Source: an uncultured Bacteroidia bacterium (GTDB lineage: Bacteria; Bacteroidota; Bacteroidia; Bacteroidales; Prolixibacteraceae). Taken from it: DNA of 64,000 bases. The DNA lies in the NCBI GenBank assembly GCA_903850335.1, contig CAINLJ010000110.1, positions 1 to 64,000 on the forward strand. The letters run 5' to 3'. Positions 7,124 through 16,651 of the stretch are shown in pieces. Each line of letters begins with the position of its first letter. Position 1 is the stretch's first letter. The position numbers and the translations under genes are program-made. The notes beneath the pieces are model-generated. The model worked only from the letters and a program-made list of their open reading frames with translations, ran no database searches and was not told the origin of the DNA.

Positions 7124-9460
7124 ATGGAAGAGAATCTTGTAATCGTCGAGTCACCGGCCAAGGCCAAAACAATTGAGAAAATTCTCGGAAAGGATTTTCT
7201 CGTTAAATCAAGTTTTGGACACATTCGTGATCTGGACAAAAAAGATTTTGGAGTAGATATAAACAACAAATATCAGCCTAATTACATTATCTCGGAAGAC
7301 AAGAAAAAGGTTGTCAGCGAGCTTAAAAAAATTGCCAAATCAGCCGGTAAGATATGGATCGCCTCGGACGAGGACCGCGAGGGAGAAGCCATTGCCTGGC
7401 ATCTTATGGAGGTTTTGAATCTTGATCCTAAAAAAACGAACCGGATAGTTTTCCATGAGATTACAAAAGAAGCGATACAAAATGCGATAGCACATCCGCG
7501 TCGCTTAAATAAGGATCTCGTTGATGCTCAGCAGGCGCGACGTGTTTTGGACAGACTTGTAGGTTTTGAAATTTCTCCTGTTCTTTGGAAAAAAGTAAAA
7601 CCATCACTATCAGCCGGAAGGGTTCAGTCGGTTGCAGTAAGGCTTATTGTAGACCGTGAACGGGAAATAACAAATTTTCAGACTACGCCCTATTTCAGGG
7701 TGACAGCACAGTTTATAGTACCCGAAAATTCAGGAAAGATTTCGCTTTTGAAGGCCGAGTTAAACAGTCGTTTTGATTCAGCTGCTGAGGCAAGGGCTTT
7801 CCTTGTAAAATGTAAGGGCGCAAACTTCACTGTTGCCGACGTTGTTACACGTCCGGCAAAAAAATCTCCTGCAGCACCTTTTACAACATCCACGCTTCAG
7901 CAGGAAGCCAGCCGTAAGCTAGGTTTTCCGGTAGGACTTACCATGTCGGTAGCCCAAAAACTATATGAATCAGGGTTCATTACCTACATGCGTACTGATT
8001 CTACAAATCTTTCTGATCTTGCATTAAATGCCGCCAAGAAAAAAATCAGCAGCACCTATGGGGACAAATATGTAAAGATACGCCACTATAAAACAAAAGT
8101 TAAGGGGGCTCAGGAGGCACATGAGGCAATCCGTCCAACATATTTTGATCAGGAGGAGATCAAAGGCACTTCACAGGAGCAACGACTATATAGTCTGATA
8201 TATAAGCGCACCCTTGCCTCCCAGATGGCTGATGCCGAAATCGAAAAGACAAACGTTAATATCACGATATCAAAAACGTCAGAATTATTTGTTGCAACTG
8301 GTGAGGTTCTTCGGTTTGATGGTTTCCTAAGTGTTTATATGGAATCATCCGATGATGAGAGCCTGACAGAAGAAGAAAAAGGAATGCTTCCGGCACTTAC
8401 CGTTAACCAGAAGCTACAACCCGAAAGTATTTTAGCCCTTGAGCGGTTTTCGCAAAAGGCGGCAAGATATACGGAGGCAAGTCTTGTCCGTAAACTTGAA
8501 GAACTTGGTATCGGCCGCCCTTCTACCTATGCCCCGACAATTACAACGATACAGCAACGCGAATATGTTGTCAAAGAGGATCGCGAAGGGATTGAACGAA
8601 CCTATCTTTCTCTGACTTTACAAGATGAAAGTATCAGTGAAGAGGTTAAAACAGAAATTACCGGGACAGAAAAAGCTAAACTCTTCCCTACCGATATCGG
8701 TCTTGTAGTTAATGATTTTCTTGTAAAGCATTTTGAACCCATTGTCGATTTTAATTTCACTGCATCTGTTGAGAAACAATTTGATGAAATAGCAGACGGA
8801 CAACTCGTCTGGAACGAAATGATTGATAGTTTTTACAAACCATTTCACCTTAAAATCGAAGATGCTCTGAATAATTCTGAACGGGCACGGGGTGAAAGAA
8901 TCCTCGGTCCGGATCCTGTATCACAAAAACAAGTATCAGTCAAGATAGGACGATTTGGTCCGTTCGTACAGATTGGGGAGGTAGTCGAAGGGAGTGAAGA
9001 GAAACCTCTGTTTGCAAGTCTTCAAAAGGGTCAAAGTATTGAGACAATAACGCTCGCTGAGGCACTTAAATTATTTGATTTGCCACGTGACCTTGGGGAA
9101 TATGAAAATAAAAAAGTTATAGTTGGAATTGGAAGATTTGGCCCTTATATTCGTCATGACAGTAATTTCGTTTCATTAAAAAAAGATGTCGACGATCCAA
9201 TGACAGTTACAATTGAAAGAGCAATCGAACTGATTGAAGGGAAAAGGGAGCAGAGTATTAAATCTGTCCTGAAAACATTTGAGGATAACCCGGAGATCCG
9301 CATTCTCGAAGGCCGCTGGGGTCCGTATATCTCGTTTAAAAAAGGAAATTATAAGATTAAAAAAGGCACGGAGATAGATGCCATGACTACTGCTGACTGT
9401 CAGTCAATAATTGATTCAGAAGGGAATAAACCAAAGACGAACAAGAGGCGGACAAAATAA
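7124..9460 (+). CDS. topA: DNA topoisomerase I (type IA)
   Basis: TopA relaxes negative supercoils by cutting one DNA strand through a tyrosine ester. The 778-residue protein has the Toprim domain at its N-terminus (LVIVESPAKAKTIEKIL, then DEDREGEAIAWHL), SAGRVQSVAVRLIVDRE near residue 165, and the active-site Tyr in GFITYMRTDST at residue 288. The C-terminus has three basic TOPRIM C-terminal repeats with the signatures GRFGPFVQIG, GRFGPYIRHDS and GRWGPYISF, instead of the zinc ribbons of the E. coli enzyme. This is normal for Bacteroidota. It has its own promoter and is followed about 90 bases later by the arginase-fold gene. Confidence 0.97.
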   Translation: MEENLVIVESPAKAKTIEKILGKDFLVKSSFGHIRDLDKKDFGVDINNKYQPNYIISEDKKKVVSELKKIAKSAGKIWIASDEDREGEAIAWHLMEVLNLDPKKTNRIVFHEITKEAIQNAIAHPRRLNKDLVDAQQARRVLDRLVGFEISPVLWKKVKPSLSAGRVQSVAVRLIVDREREITNFQTTPYFRVTAQFIVPENSGKISLLKAELNSRFDSAAEARAFLVKCKGANFTVADVVTRPAKKSPAAPFTTSTLQQEASRKLGFPVGLTMSVAQKLYESGFITYMRTDSTNLSDLALNAAKKKISSTYGDKYVKIRHYKTKVKGAQEAHEAIRPTYFDQEEIKGTSQEQRLYSLIYKRTLASQMADAEIEKTNVNITISKTSELFVATGEVLRFDGFLSVYMESSDDESLTEEEKGMLPALTVNQKLQPESILALERFSQKAARYTEASLVRKLEELGIGRPSTYAPTITTIQQREYVVKEDREGIERTYLSLTLQDESISEEVKTEITGTEKAKLFPTDIGLVVNDFLVKHFEPIVDFNFTASVEKQFDEIADGQLVWNEMIDSFYKPFHLKIEDALNNSERARGERILGPDPVSQKQVSVKIGRFGPFVQIGEVVEGSEEKPLFASLQKGQSIETITLAEALKLFDLPRDLGEYENKKVIVGIGRFGPYIRHDSNFVSLKKDVDDPMTVTIERAIELIEGKREQSIKSVLKTFEDNPEIRILEGRWGPYISFKKGNYKIKKGTEIDAMTTADCQSIIDSEGNKPKTNKRRTK

Positions 9461-9550
9461 ATTGCAAAATGTGATGCACTAAGTAGTTGTGTATGATTCA
9501 TTTTGCTTCATAAGTGGTTACGAAAGTAATTTATTAACGATGACCTATGT

Positions 9551-10675
9551 ATGCTAAACGACCTGATTATACCTGCAAAAGACTTACAAGTTGTCAGAAC
9601 GTATGAGGGCAGTCCTGAACAACTGGGATTCTTTCTTAAAAATAAAACATGGAATCCTGATCATCTGCCGGAAATAGCCATATTGGGAGTTCCTGAAGGA
9701 AGAGGCTCCAAAAATCCGGATTTAGGATTGGCACCCGATGTTATCAGACGGCAATTGTATTCGCTTGCCGGCTTTCCACCGGAGGTAAACATCCTTGATC
9801 TGGGTAATATTAAATGTGGTAACGAGTTAAGAGATACTTATGCTGCTGTGAAAATGGTTGCTGAAGAATTATCAGAACTTGGGATAAGACTTCTTATTCT
9901 GGGAGGCAGCCAGGAGATGACGGTGCCTTTTTTGAGAGGATTAAACAGGGAAGTTACAGAACTTGTAATTGTTGATGACAGGATTGACAATTGTGATAAT
10001 AAAATAAACAGCGCGGATGAGTCCTTCATAAACTCTCTCCCTCTTGGGACATCCGTTAGTCTGATTGGCAGTCAATCTTATTTTATTGGAGAACAGTGGC
10101 ATGATCTTTTGGCAGAAGGGACGAGTGGCGAAATCCTCAATCTTGGTCAGATAAGGGCCGACTTTAAAGAGCTCGAGCCTCTGATCCGAAAAGCGGCTTT
10201 AATCAGTTTTGACTTCGGATCCATTAAAGCATCAGAAGCTCCAGGCCAGTACCGCCTATCCCCAAATGGATTAACAGGCGAAGAAGCTTGTCAGATTGCC
10301 TGGTATTCAGGCATTTCCACTACCCCTTCATGGTTTGCACTTTTTGGATACTCTTCAAGCTTTGATCCCGGAATGAACGGAGCCATGATGGCAGCACAAA
10401 TATGCTGGTACTTTATAAATGGCGCATCAAAAAAACTGGACGAAGAACCTGTTGACGAAGCAACTAATTTTGAACATTACCATGTTGCAGTTGATGGGCT
10501 GGAAGAACCTATCTCATTTTTAGTACATCCTATATCCAAACGATGGTGGATGGAGGTGCCATCCGAAGATTGCACTTTATTCCCATTCAGAATACCTTGT
10601 TCTAAAAAAGATTACCGGAAAGCATGCAAAAATGAGATCTCAGAAAAATGGTGGAAATATTTCAACAAAATATAA
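9551..10675 (+). CDS. Arginase-fold protein with degenerate metal site (annotated in relatives as formimidoylglutamase)
   Basis: The 374-residue protein has the ureohydrolase/arginase fold but not its dinuclear manganese ligands. Where active members have GG-x-H, this one reads LILGGSQEMT; where they have D-x-H-x-D, it reads VDDRID; and where they have S-x-D-x-D, it reads ISFDFGS. Both His ligands and one Asp are therefore replaced. The C-terminal 80 residues, with KRWWMEVPS and CSKKDYRKAC, are an extension beyond the usual fold. It sits between topA and the type IX secretion operon, and I recall the same neighbourhood in other Bacteroidota. A structural or regulatory role linked to secretion is inference. 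Hydrolysis of arginine or formimidoylglutamate is unlikely. Confidence 0.75.
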   Translation: MLNDLIIPAKDLQVVRTYEGSPEQLGFFLKNKTWNPDHLPEIAILGVPEGRGSKNPDLGLAPDVIRRQLYSLAGFPPEVNILDLGNIKCGNELRDTYAAVKMVAEELSELGIRLLILGGSQEMTVPFLRGLNREVTELVIVDDRIDNCDNKINSADESFINSLPLGTSVSLIGSQSYFIGEQWHDLLAEGTSGEILNLGQIRADFKELEPLIRKAALISFDFGSIKASEAPGQYRLSPNGLTGEEACQIAWYSGISTTPSWFALFGYSSSFDPGMNGAMMAAQICWYFINGASKKLDEEPVDEATNFEHYHVAVDGLEEPISFLVHPISKRWWMEVPSEDCTLFPFRIPCSKKDYRKACKNEISEKWWKYFNKI

Positions 10676-10687
10676 ACACTATTATTC

Positions 10688-10695
10688 TATCTTTG
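10688..10695 (+). promoter_or_regulatory. Putative -7 promoter element for the type IX secretion operon
   Basis: TATCTTTG is an exact TAnnTTTG match, placed just after the arginase-fold gene and 101 bases before the chosen porP start. The long leader is unusual for this window. No good -33 element is visible. Confidence 0.45.
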
Positions 10696-10796
10696 TTTCT
10701 GTAAATAGAAAAAACCAGTAATGCGAAATATCAAAAGTTACCTCTCTGTTAATGAATGATAATTCTTCAAATATCACTTATCGCAGAAGGCAGCTT

Positions 10797-11738
10797 ATGA
10801 ATAAGGCTTTACTGTTTTGGATATTGGTAAATATTTGTATTTTTGTCGCAAATGCTCAGCAGGATCCGCAGTTTAGTCAGAACAGATTTAATCAATTAAC
10901 TGTTAATCCTGGCTTTGCGGGCTCTTCGGGTCTTATTAATGTATCGTTGTTGAACAGGTTTCAGTGGGTAGGGTTTCCCGGGGCTCCTGTTACGACTGTT
11001 TTTAATGCTGATGCTTCGGTACATTTGATTGGGAACAGAGATGGCATAGGGTTTTCTGTGATAAATGATGTTATTGGTTTTGAAAAGAATGTTTCAGTAG
11101 CATTAAATTACTCATGGAGAAGCCAGTTTGGAAGAGGAACTTTAGGTTCAGGCGTATCGTTGGGATTGATAAACAAGAATCTTAACTTCGATATGACCGG
11201 AATTGATGGAAGCGATTTGGTTAATCTTTCTGATCCATCGCTACCCAATGGTAAAGTAGGTGGAATCGTATTGGACATCGGACTTGGATTGTTTTACGAG
11301 GATGAAAATTATGAGCTGTCGTTTTCAGGTAAGCACCTCAATAAACCGGTGATGTCCTTTAATCAGTCAGGTAAATACACGATTCCGCGTACCTATTATA
11401 TCAGTGGGAGTTATAAAATAAAAATGGCTGATGAACGCATAGAGGCTATACCTTCTATTTTCTATAAAAGGGATTTAGCTTCATGGCAGGCTGATGCCGG
11501 CGTAATTTTCGAATATGATAAACGATTCTGGGGAGGAGTTGGTTATCGTTTAGGGGATGCGGTTATTGTAATGGCAGGAACTGAACTGTGGAACGGCATT
11601 AAGTTTGGATATTCTTACGATGTCAGTCTATCTGCACTTTCAAGATACAATGCAGGTTCACATGAGTTCTTTCTGTCTTATTCTGTATTATTGTACAAAA
11701 AGCATGATCATAAGTACAAAAGTGTAAGATTTTTGTAA
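10797..11738 (+). CDS. porP: Type IX secretion outer membrane protein, PorP/SprF family
   Basis: PorP/SprF proteins are outer membrane beta-barrels that work with the GldKLMN motor complex in type IX secretion. I start at 10797, giving MNKALLFWILVNICIFVANAQ, a clear signal peptide preceded by an AGAAGG stretch; the in-frame ATG at 10752 would add 15 residues ahead of it. The mature protein begins QQDPQFSQNRFNQLTVNPGFAGSSG, the signature of the family (DPQFSQ and NPGFAG), and ends in alternating strands YDVSLSALSRYNAGSHEFFLSY. Length is 313 residues, normal for the family. It lies directly upstream of gldK, as in other Bacteroidota. Confidence 0.93.
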   Translation: MNKALLFWILVNICIFVANAQQDPQFSQNRFNQLTVNPGFAGSSGLINVSLLNRFQWVGFPGAPVTTVFNADASVHLIGNRDGIGFSVINDVIGFEKNVSVALNYSWRSQFGRGTLGSGVSLGLINKNLNFDMTGIDGSDLVNLSDPSLPNGKVGGIVLDIGLGLFYEDENYELSFSGKHLNKPVMSFNQSGKYTIPRTYYISGSYKIKMADERIEAIPSIFYKRDLASWQADAGVIFEYDKRFWGGVGYRLGDAVIVMAGTELWNGIKFGYSYDVSLSALSRYNAGSHEFFLSYSVLLYKKHDHKYKSVRFL

Positions 11739-11743
11739 CTTTG
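11736..11743 (+). promoter_or_regulatory. Possible internal promoter for gldK
   Basis: TAACTTTG is an exact TAnnTTTG match that overlaps the porP stop codon and ends 38 bases before gldK. It may give gldKLMN extra transcription apart from porP. There is no convincing -33 element. Confidence 0.35.
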
Positions 11744-11781
11744 ACCTGAAAAATAGTTGATTACAACATATTAGACGAACT

Positions 11782-13131
11782 ATGAAGCGATTATTGATCT
11801 TAGGTAGTATATCGTGTATTCTCCTGTTATCCGGTTGTCACCGTGGTGGCGGTGGAGAATTAACCGGAGTTTTAAAACGGGGAAAATATTTCGAGCCCTC
11901 TCCCCTGGGTATGGTACTCATACCGGGACAAAGTTTCAATATGGGAGCCGGGGATCAGGATGTTGCTTCTGCAGCTATTCCTACCCGAACCGTCGATCTA
12001 TCCACTTTCTGGATGGACGATACGGAAATCACTAACAATGAATACCGTCAGTTTGTATATTGGGTTCGCGATTCAATGGCACGTCAGATGCTTTCCGAAC
12101 AATTTGAGGAATTTAAAATTACTCAGGACCGGAAAGGCAATCCAATAGATCCGCCAATTCTGGATTGGAAACGTAAACTCGACTGGCGTAATCCTGACTA
12201 TAAGGATGCTCTCGAGCCTATGTTCTATGCAGGAAGCGATCGCATTATGGGTAGAAAGGAATTAGATACCCGAAAATTAAATTATACCTATTCTTGGGTT
12301 GACCTCCAGCAGGCAGCCCGTATGCAGAACGCATATAACTATAAGACCCAGTCCTATACCGGTACTGTAAACGATCTAGGCGGAAAGGCCGTACCCATTG
12401 AAGGACGATCCAGTTTTATCATGAGCGATGGCGTTAACGTTTATCCTGACACGCTGGTTTGGATACGCGATTTCTCTTATGCCTTTAACGACCCATTAAC
12501 AAACAAGTATTTCTCTCATCCGGGATTTGACGATTATCCTGTTGTTGGAGTTACCTGGAAACAGGCAAAGGCTTTCTGCATGTGGCGAACTAACTTTAAA
12601 AATTCGGCACTGCTTGGAAAGGGCGAAGTTGGCGTACAGGATTACAGATTACCTTCAGAAGCTGAATGGGAACTTGCTGCAAGAGGAGGATTAAGTAATT
12701 CGATGTACCCGTGGGGTGGATATTATACCCGGTCGAAAAATGGGTGCTTCCTTGCAAACTTTAAACCGATGCGGGGGAATTACAGTGACGACGGCGGAAA
12801 AACTACTGTCAAGGTTGCTACCTACGATCCGAATGGATATGGACTTTATGATATGGCCGGAAACGTTGCAGAATGGACAATCACCGCCTATGATGAATCG
12901 TCCTATAACGTAATGCATGACCTGAATCCGAATTTTGAACAAAATGCGTTACCAGGTGATCCTCCTGCAATGAAAAGAAAAGTAATCAGAGGTGGTTCAT
13001 GGAAGGATATTGCTTATTTTATTCAGGTTGGTACGCGTACTTACGAATACCAGGATACAGCAAAATCTTATCTTGGTTTCAGATGTGTCCGTTCATCATT
13101 CGGAGATGAGTTTCAATCAAATAGAAAATAA
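11782..13131 (+). CDS. gldK: Type IX secretion/gliding lipoprotein GldK (PorK)
   Basis: GldK/PorK is an outer membrane lipoprotein that forms a periplasmic ring with GldN/PorN as part of the type IX secretion trans-envelope complex. The 449-residue protein has a lipoprotein signal (ILLLSGC at about residue 19) and a formylglycine-generating-enzyme-like fold, seen in LIPGQSFNMG, TEITNNEYRQFVYW, YRLPSEAEWELAARGG, GLYDMAGNVAEW and KVIRGGSWKD. The domain is used structurally in GldK, not as a sulfatase-activating enzyme. The gene order porP-gldK-gldL-gldM-gldN with short spacers is the canonical operon. Confidence 0.96.
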   Translation: MKRLLILGSISCILLLSGCHRGGGGELTGVLKRGKYFEPSPLGMVLIPGQSFNMGAGDQDVASAAIPTRTVDLSTFWMDDTEITNNEYRQFVYWVRDSMARQMLSEQFEEFKITQDRKGNPIDPPILDWKRKLDWRNPDYKDALEPMFYAGSDRIMGRKELDTRKLNYTYSWVDLQQAARMQNAYNYKTQSYTGTVNDLGGKAVPIEGRSSFIMSDGVNVYPDTLVWIRDFSYAFNDPLTNKYFSHPGFDDYPVVGVTWKQAKAFCMWRTNFKNSALLGKGEVGVQDYRLPSEAEWELAARGGLSNSMYPWGGYYTRSKNGCFLANFKPMRGNYSDDGGKTTVKVATYDPNGYGLYDMAGNVAEWTITAYDESSYNVMHDLNPNFEQNALPGDPPAMKRKVIRGGSWKDIAYFIQVGTRTYEYQDTAKSYLGFRCVRSSFGDEFQSNRK

Positions 13132-13157
13132 AAAGATCTAACAAAAAAAGTTGAATA

Positions 13158-14138
13158 ATGGCGGTTTTTGAATTTACCCATTCACGGAGATGGAAATCTT
13201 CCATGAATTTTTTATATAGTATTGGAGCTTCAGTTGTTCTTCTGGGCGCTTTATTTAAATTGCAGCACTGGCCCTATGCGAATATTATTTTACCTATCGG
13301 GATGTTGACAGAGGTAGTTATATTTTTCTTCTCAGCTTTTGAGCCATCCGTTGAAATTCCCGACTGGTCGAAGGTTTATCCGCAGCTAAGAGAAACATAC
13401 CTTGAAGAGGAAAACGACTTTAATTACCCAGTAGCTGCCCCACAATCAGTCACAATAGAAAGTATTCTTGAGAAAGCTGACATTTCACCCGAACTCCTTG
13501 CAAAAGTAAAAAAAGGTCTTCAGGACCTTTCCAACACCGCCAGTGGTATTGCCGATATTTCGTCTGCAAGTCTTGCAACAGAAGCCTACGTCAGAAATTT
13601 AACAGAGGCCACAGATTCAATCTCCGGATTTAAGGATATCAATACAAGAGCTGCTCATTCAATTGAAAAATCGACCAGCGATCTTGTATATTCATACGAT
13701 CAGTCCTCACAAATCCTTGGTAATTCCTCGAAAAACCTGGCTTCTACTTTTAGTGAATCTTCGAAAAAGATTAATGACCAGCTCTCTGTGACCGGCGATA
13801 AACTTGCACAATCCTATAAGACTTTTACAGAATCAGTCAATAAGGATCTACAGACCCTCAGTGACCATAGCAAGGCATATAATAACGGCCTTTCACTGGT
13901 TAATTCAAGTTTGTCTGCAATACATTCGTCCTACGAATTGCACCTTCAGCATGCTAAAAAACTTTCTGCTGCATCTGAAGCAGCTCTTGAAGGACAATCA
14001 AAAATGACAGAACTGGTCAATGGCTCGGTTGAAGAGGCTCAAAAATACCGCAAACAAACTGAACAGTTAAATAAAAATCTGGAGGCTCTGAACAACGTAT
14101 ATGGCAATATGTTGGGAGCAATGAACGTTAAAGGTTAA
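13158..14138 (+). CDS. gldL: Type IX secretion/gliding motor protein GldL (PorL)
   Basis: GldL is an inner membrane protein that, with GldM, forms the proton-driven motor of type IX secretion and gliding. The 326-residue protein has two N-terminal transmembrane helices (FLYSIGASVVLLGALF near residue 20 and ANIILPIGMLTEVVIFFFSAF near residue 45), including the membrane Glu of LTEVVIF that is expected to take part in proton flow. The rest is a long Ser-rich cytoplasmic coiled-coil region at about residues 100-320. It starts 26 bases after gldK and ends 7 bases before gldM, so the genes are co-transcribed. Confidence 0.95.
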   Translation: MAVFEFTHSRRWKSSMNFLYSIGASVVLLGALFKLQHWPYANIILPIGMLTEVVIFFFSAFEPSVEIPDWSKVYPQLRETYLEEENDFNYPVAAPQSVTIESILEKADISPELLAKVKKGLQDLSNTASGIADISSASLATEAYVRNLTEATDSISGFKDINTRAAHSIEKSTSDLVYSYDQSSQILGNSSKNLASTFSESSKKINDQLSVTGDKLAQSYKTFTESVNKDLQTLSDHSKAYNNGLSLVNSSLSAIHSSYELHLQHAKKLSAASEAALEGQSKMTELVNGSVEEAQKYRKQTEQLNKNLEALNNVYGNMLGAMNVKG

Positions 14139-14145
14139 TTCGAAC

Positions 14146-15690
14146 ATGGGAACTAAATACTGTCCGGAGGCACCCAGACAACGAATGATCAGTTTGATGT
14201 ATCTTGTTTTGACTGCCATGTTAGCACTTAATGTAGACAAATCTGTATTGGATGCTTTCGTGATGGTAAATCATAATTTCATGCAGACAATTGAAAGCTC
14301 TATTGCTAAAAATCAACGTGTTTATGACGAGTTTAGCAATGCAGCGAAAGAAAATCCGAAAAAAGCCGGAGAACTAAATAATTCTGTCCTAAAAGTGAAA
14401 ACAAGTTCCGACTCCCTGTATCACTACATTCACAGTCTCAAAGAAATGATTGTGAAGGCAGCTGATGGTCCAAACGGAAATGTCGACAACGTTATTTCAC
14501 AGGATGATTTGAATTACGCAGCCGAATTAATGATCAACAAAAAAAATGGCCTGGCATTGAAAAAAGCTATTGAAAATTACCGTAAGTCGCTGATATCGTT
14601 GGTTGACACCACAAATACGGAATTGATAGCCTCTATTAATAAGAGCCTTGACACATCCAATCCCCCACCCAAACAAGGTCAGACACCTTCATGGGAATCG
14701 AGTAAGTTCGAGGGTTACCCGCTCATAGCCGTGATTACACTTATGTCTAAGATTCAAAGTGATGTGCGAAATGCTGAATCTGATGTTATTAACCACCTCT
14801 ATGCCAAGATTGACGCCCGATCATTCAAATTCAATAAACTTCAGGCTCAGGTTGTTTCAAGTTCGGATTATGTTCTTCAGGGAAATACATACGAAGCAAA
14901 GGTGTTTCTTTCGGCAATTGATACTACTGTCACTCCAACCATTACAATCGGAGGTTCCACACTTCCAATGATACCTGGCGAAAATGCAGGATTATACAAA
15001 ACTATAGCAGGGAAAGAGGGAAAGACTGAATTCAGAGGACAGATCAATTACAAGAATCCATCCGGGGTAATTGTAAATTATGCCTTTAAACATGAATATG
15101 AGGTAGCGAAACCTTCGATGACTGTTTCTCCGACAAAAATGAATGTCTTTTATGCAGGACTTGCAAACCCGGTCTCGATTTCTGTTCCAGGCATTTCTGC
15201 AACTAACACCAAAGTATCGATCACTAACGGGACTATCGAACCCGGACCGGACGGAAATTATCTTGTAAGACCGGATAAGGTTGGAGTAAAGTCAATCATT
15301 ACAGTAAGAGCCTTGATTGATGGGACACTGAAAGAAATAGGTTCAGCAGATTTCAGGGTTAAGAAAGTTCCGGACCCTGTAGCCTCTGTTGCAAACAAAA
15401 CTGATGGAGTAATTGCCCGAAGCGAACTGGAAGCTCAACAGGGTGTCCTGGCTAAAATTCCTGAATTCGATTTTGAAATGAATTTTACAGTTACTTCATT
15501 TGTGGTATCCACTACTAAGGCCGGATTTATACAGGACAGACCGACTAAAGGCAACCGTTTTTCTCAGGAACAGCGGGATCTCATGAAAGGTTTAGCTTCC
15601 GGTAGCCGGTTATATATAGAGAGCATTATTGTTAAAGGTGACGACGGTACGACACGTAATTTACCTCCGATAAGTTTTAAAATTAATTAG
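14146..15690 (+). CDS. gldM: Type IX secretion/gliding motor protein GldM (PorM)
   Basis: GldM is the second motor component: one transmembrane helix packs in a GldL pentamer and a long periplasmic stalk of several Ig-like domains reaches the GldK/GldN ring. The 514-residue protein begins with CPEAPRQRMISLMYLVLTAM, the typical PRQ-MI-MYLVLTAMLALNV membrane anchor, followed by a helical region and beta-rich domains in the C-terminal half (for example MTVSPTKMNVFYAGLANPVS and the FTVTSFVVSTT region). The gene follows gldL by 7 bases and precedes gldN by 2 bases. Confidence 0.96.
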   Translation: MGTKYCPEAPRQRMISLMYLVLTAMLALNVDKSVLDAFVMVNHNFMQTIESSIAKNQRVYDEFSNAAKENPKKAGELNNSVLKVKTSSDSLYHYIHSLKEMIVKAADGPNGNVDNVISQDDLNYAAELMINKKNGLALKKAIENYRKSLISLVDTTNTELIASINKSLDTSNPPPKQGQTPSWESSKFEGYPLIAVITLMSKIQSDVRNAESDVINHLYAKIDARSFKFNKLQAQVVSSSDYVLQGNTYEAKVFLSAIDTTVTPTITIGGSTLPMIPGENAGLYKTIAGKEGKTEFRGQINYKNPSGVIVNYAFKHEYEVAKPSMTVSPTKMNVFYAGLANPVSISVPGISATNTKVSITNGTIEPGPDGNYLVRPDKVGVKSIITVRALIDGTLKEIGSADFRVKKVPDPVASVANKTDGVIARSELEAQQGVLAKIPEFDFEMNFTVTSFVVSTTKAGFIQDRPTKGNRFSQEQRDLMKGLASGSRLYIESIIVKGDDGTTRNLPPISFKIN

Positions 15691-15692
15691 AG

Positions 15693-16538
15693 ATGAAAAA
15701 GTTACTATTAATCATTGTATTGGTTCTGATTGGAGTTACTTCAAAAAATCTTTTGAAGGCTCAGGTCATTGATGGAGCTTATGTTAAGAAAACTACGATT
15801 GACAGGAAACCTGCTCCACTTCCAATTGTAAGAGAGGCAGACGTAATCTGGTCGAAAACGGTATGGAGAATAATTGACTTTCGCGAGAAGGCGAATCAGC
15901 ATTTTTACTATCCCATCTCTGACATGCAAGGCCGTAGTAACTTAATCAATATATTATTAAAAGGAATTGAAGATAAGCGTATAACAGCCTTTGATGCACA
16001 AAAAGGAAATGAGTTTAAGGAACCTATTACATATAATCAGGTCAAACAGCAATTCGGTGACTCTGTGAAATATATCAAAGTTACGGACCTTAATACCGGG
16101 AACGACAAGGATTCACTCGTGCAGTCTGACATTCCAATCAAGGATGTTAAGCAAATGGAAATTAAGGAGGTTTGGTATTTCGACAAGCAGAGATCAACAC
16201 TTCAGGTTCGTATACTCGGACTGTGCCCTATCCGTGTTTATAAAAAGGATCCTAAAGACAGCACCTTTGTACGTAAACAACTATTTTGGGTATCCTACCC
16301 TGAAATACGTCCGCTTTTGGCAAAAAAAGAATCCCTGAATGATTTTAATGAAGCCAGAAATTTAAGTTTTGATGATATCTTCCTGACTCGTAGGTTCGAC
16401 GGTTATATCGTAAAAGAAGAAAATGTATATAATAACAGGTCAATCGAAGAGTATGCCACCGGTGAATACGCCTTTAAAGAGTCGGAAAGAATTAAAAACT
16501 CGATCTTCGATTATGAACAGGATCTCTGGGAATATTAG
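15693..16538 (+). CDS. gldN: Type IX secretion/gliding protein GldN (PorN)
   Basis: GldN is a periplasmic protein that completes the ring with the lipoprotein GldK. The 281-residue protein starts with a signal peptide (MKKLLLIIVLVLIGVTSKNLLKAQ) and shows family features such as DADVIWSKTVWRIIDFREKANQ-like wording at residues 48-70 (seen here as ADVIWSKTVWRIIDFREK), QMEIKEVWYFDKQRS, CPIRVYKKD and the C-terminal SRRFDGYIV-type segment LTRRFDGYIVKEENVYN. It begins 2 bases after gldM. A strong terminator 14 bases beyond the stop codon closes the operon. Confidence 0.95.
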   Translation: MKKLLLIIVLVLIGVTSKNLLKAQVIDGAYVKKTTIDRKPAPLPIVREADVIWSKTVWRIIDFREKANQHFYYPISDMQGRSNLINILLKGIEDKRITAFDAQKGNEFKEPITYNQVKQQFGDSVKYIKVTDLNTGNDKDSLVQSDIPIKDVKQMEIKEVWYFDKQRSTLQVRILGLCPIRVYKKDPKDSTFVRKQLFWVSYPEIRPLLAKKESLNDFNEARNLSFDDIFLTRRFDGYIVKEENVYNNRSIEEYATGEYAFKESERIKNSIFDYEQDLWEY

Positions 16539-16551
16539 CTTTCCTGATGAG

Positions 16552-16589
16552 AAAAAAAGAGGCATTTTTATGAAATGCCTCTTTTTTTT
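16552..16589 (+). terminator. Rho-independent terminator closing the porP-gldKLMN operon
   Basis: AAAAAAAGAGGCATTT (16552-16567) pairs perfectly with AAATGCCTCTTTTTTT (16573-16588) around a 5-base loop. The T tract follows the GC core. Because A tracts sit on the other side, it could also act in the reverse direction. Confidence 0.93.
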
Positions 16590-16612
16590 ATCCTTAATCG
16601 AATCATCGGAAG

Positions 16613-16628
16613 TTGTATATTTATACAA
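16613..16628. promoter_or_regulatory. Inverted repeat in the promoter region of the LytS-like kinase gene
   Basis: TTGTATA (16613-16619) and TATACAA (16622-16628) flank two bases. The overlapping TATATTTA at 16616-16623 is one base off the TAnnTTTG element and ends 28 bases before the ATG. The half-site TATACAATT also occurs in the palindromes upstream of the partner regulator gene, which hints at a shared binding site. Confidence 0.35.
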
Positions 16629-16651
16629 TTATTTCCAGTCCATAAGGATCT

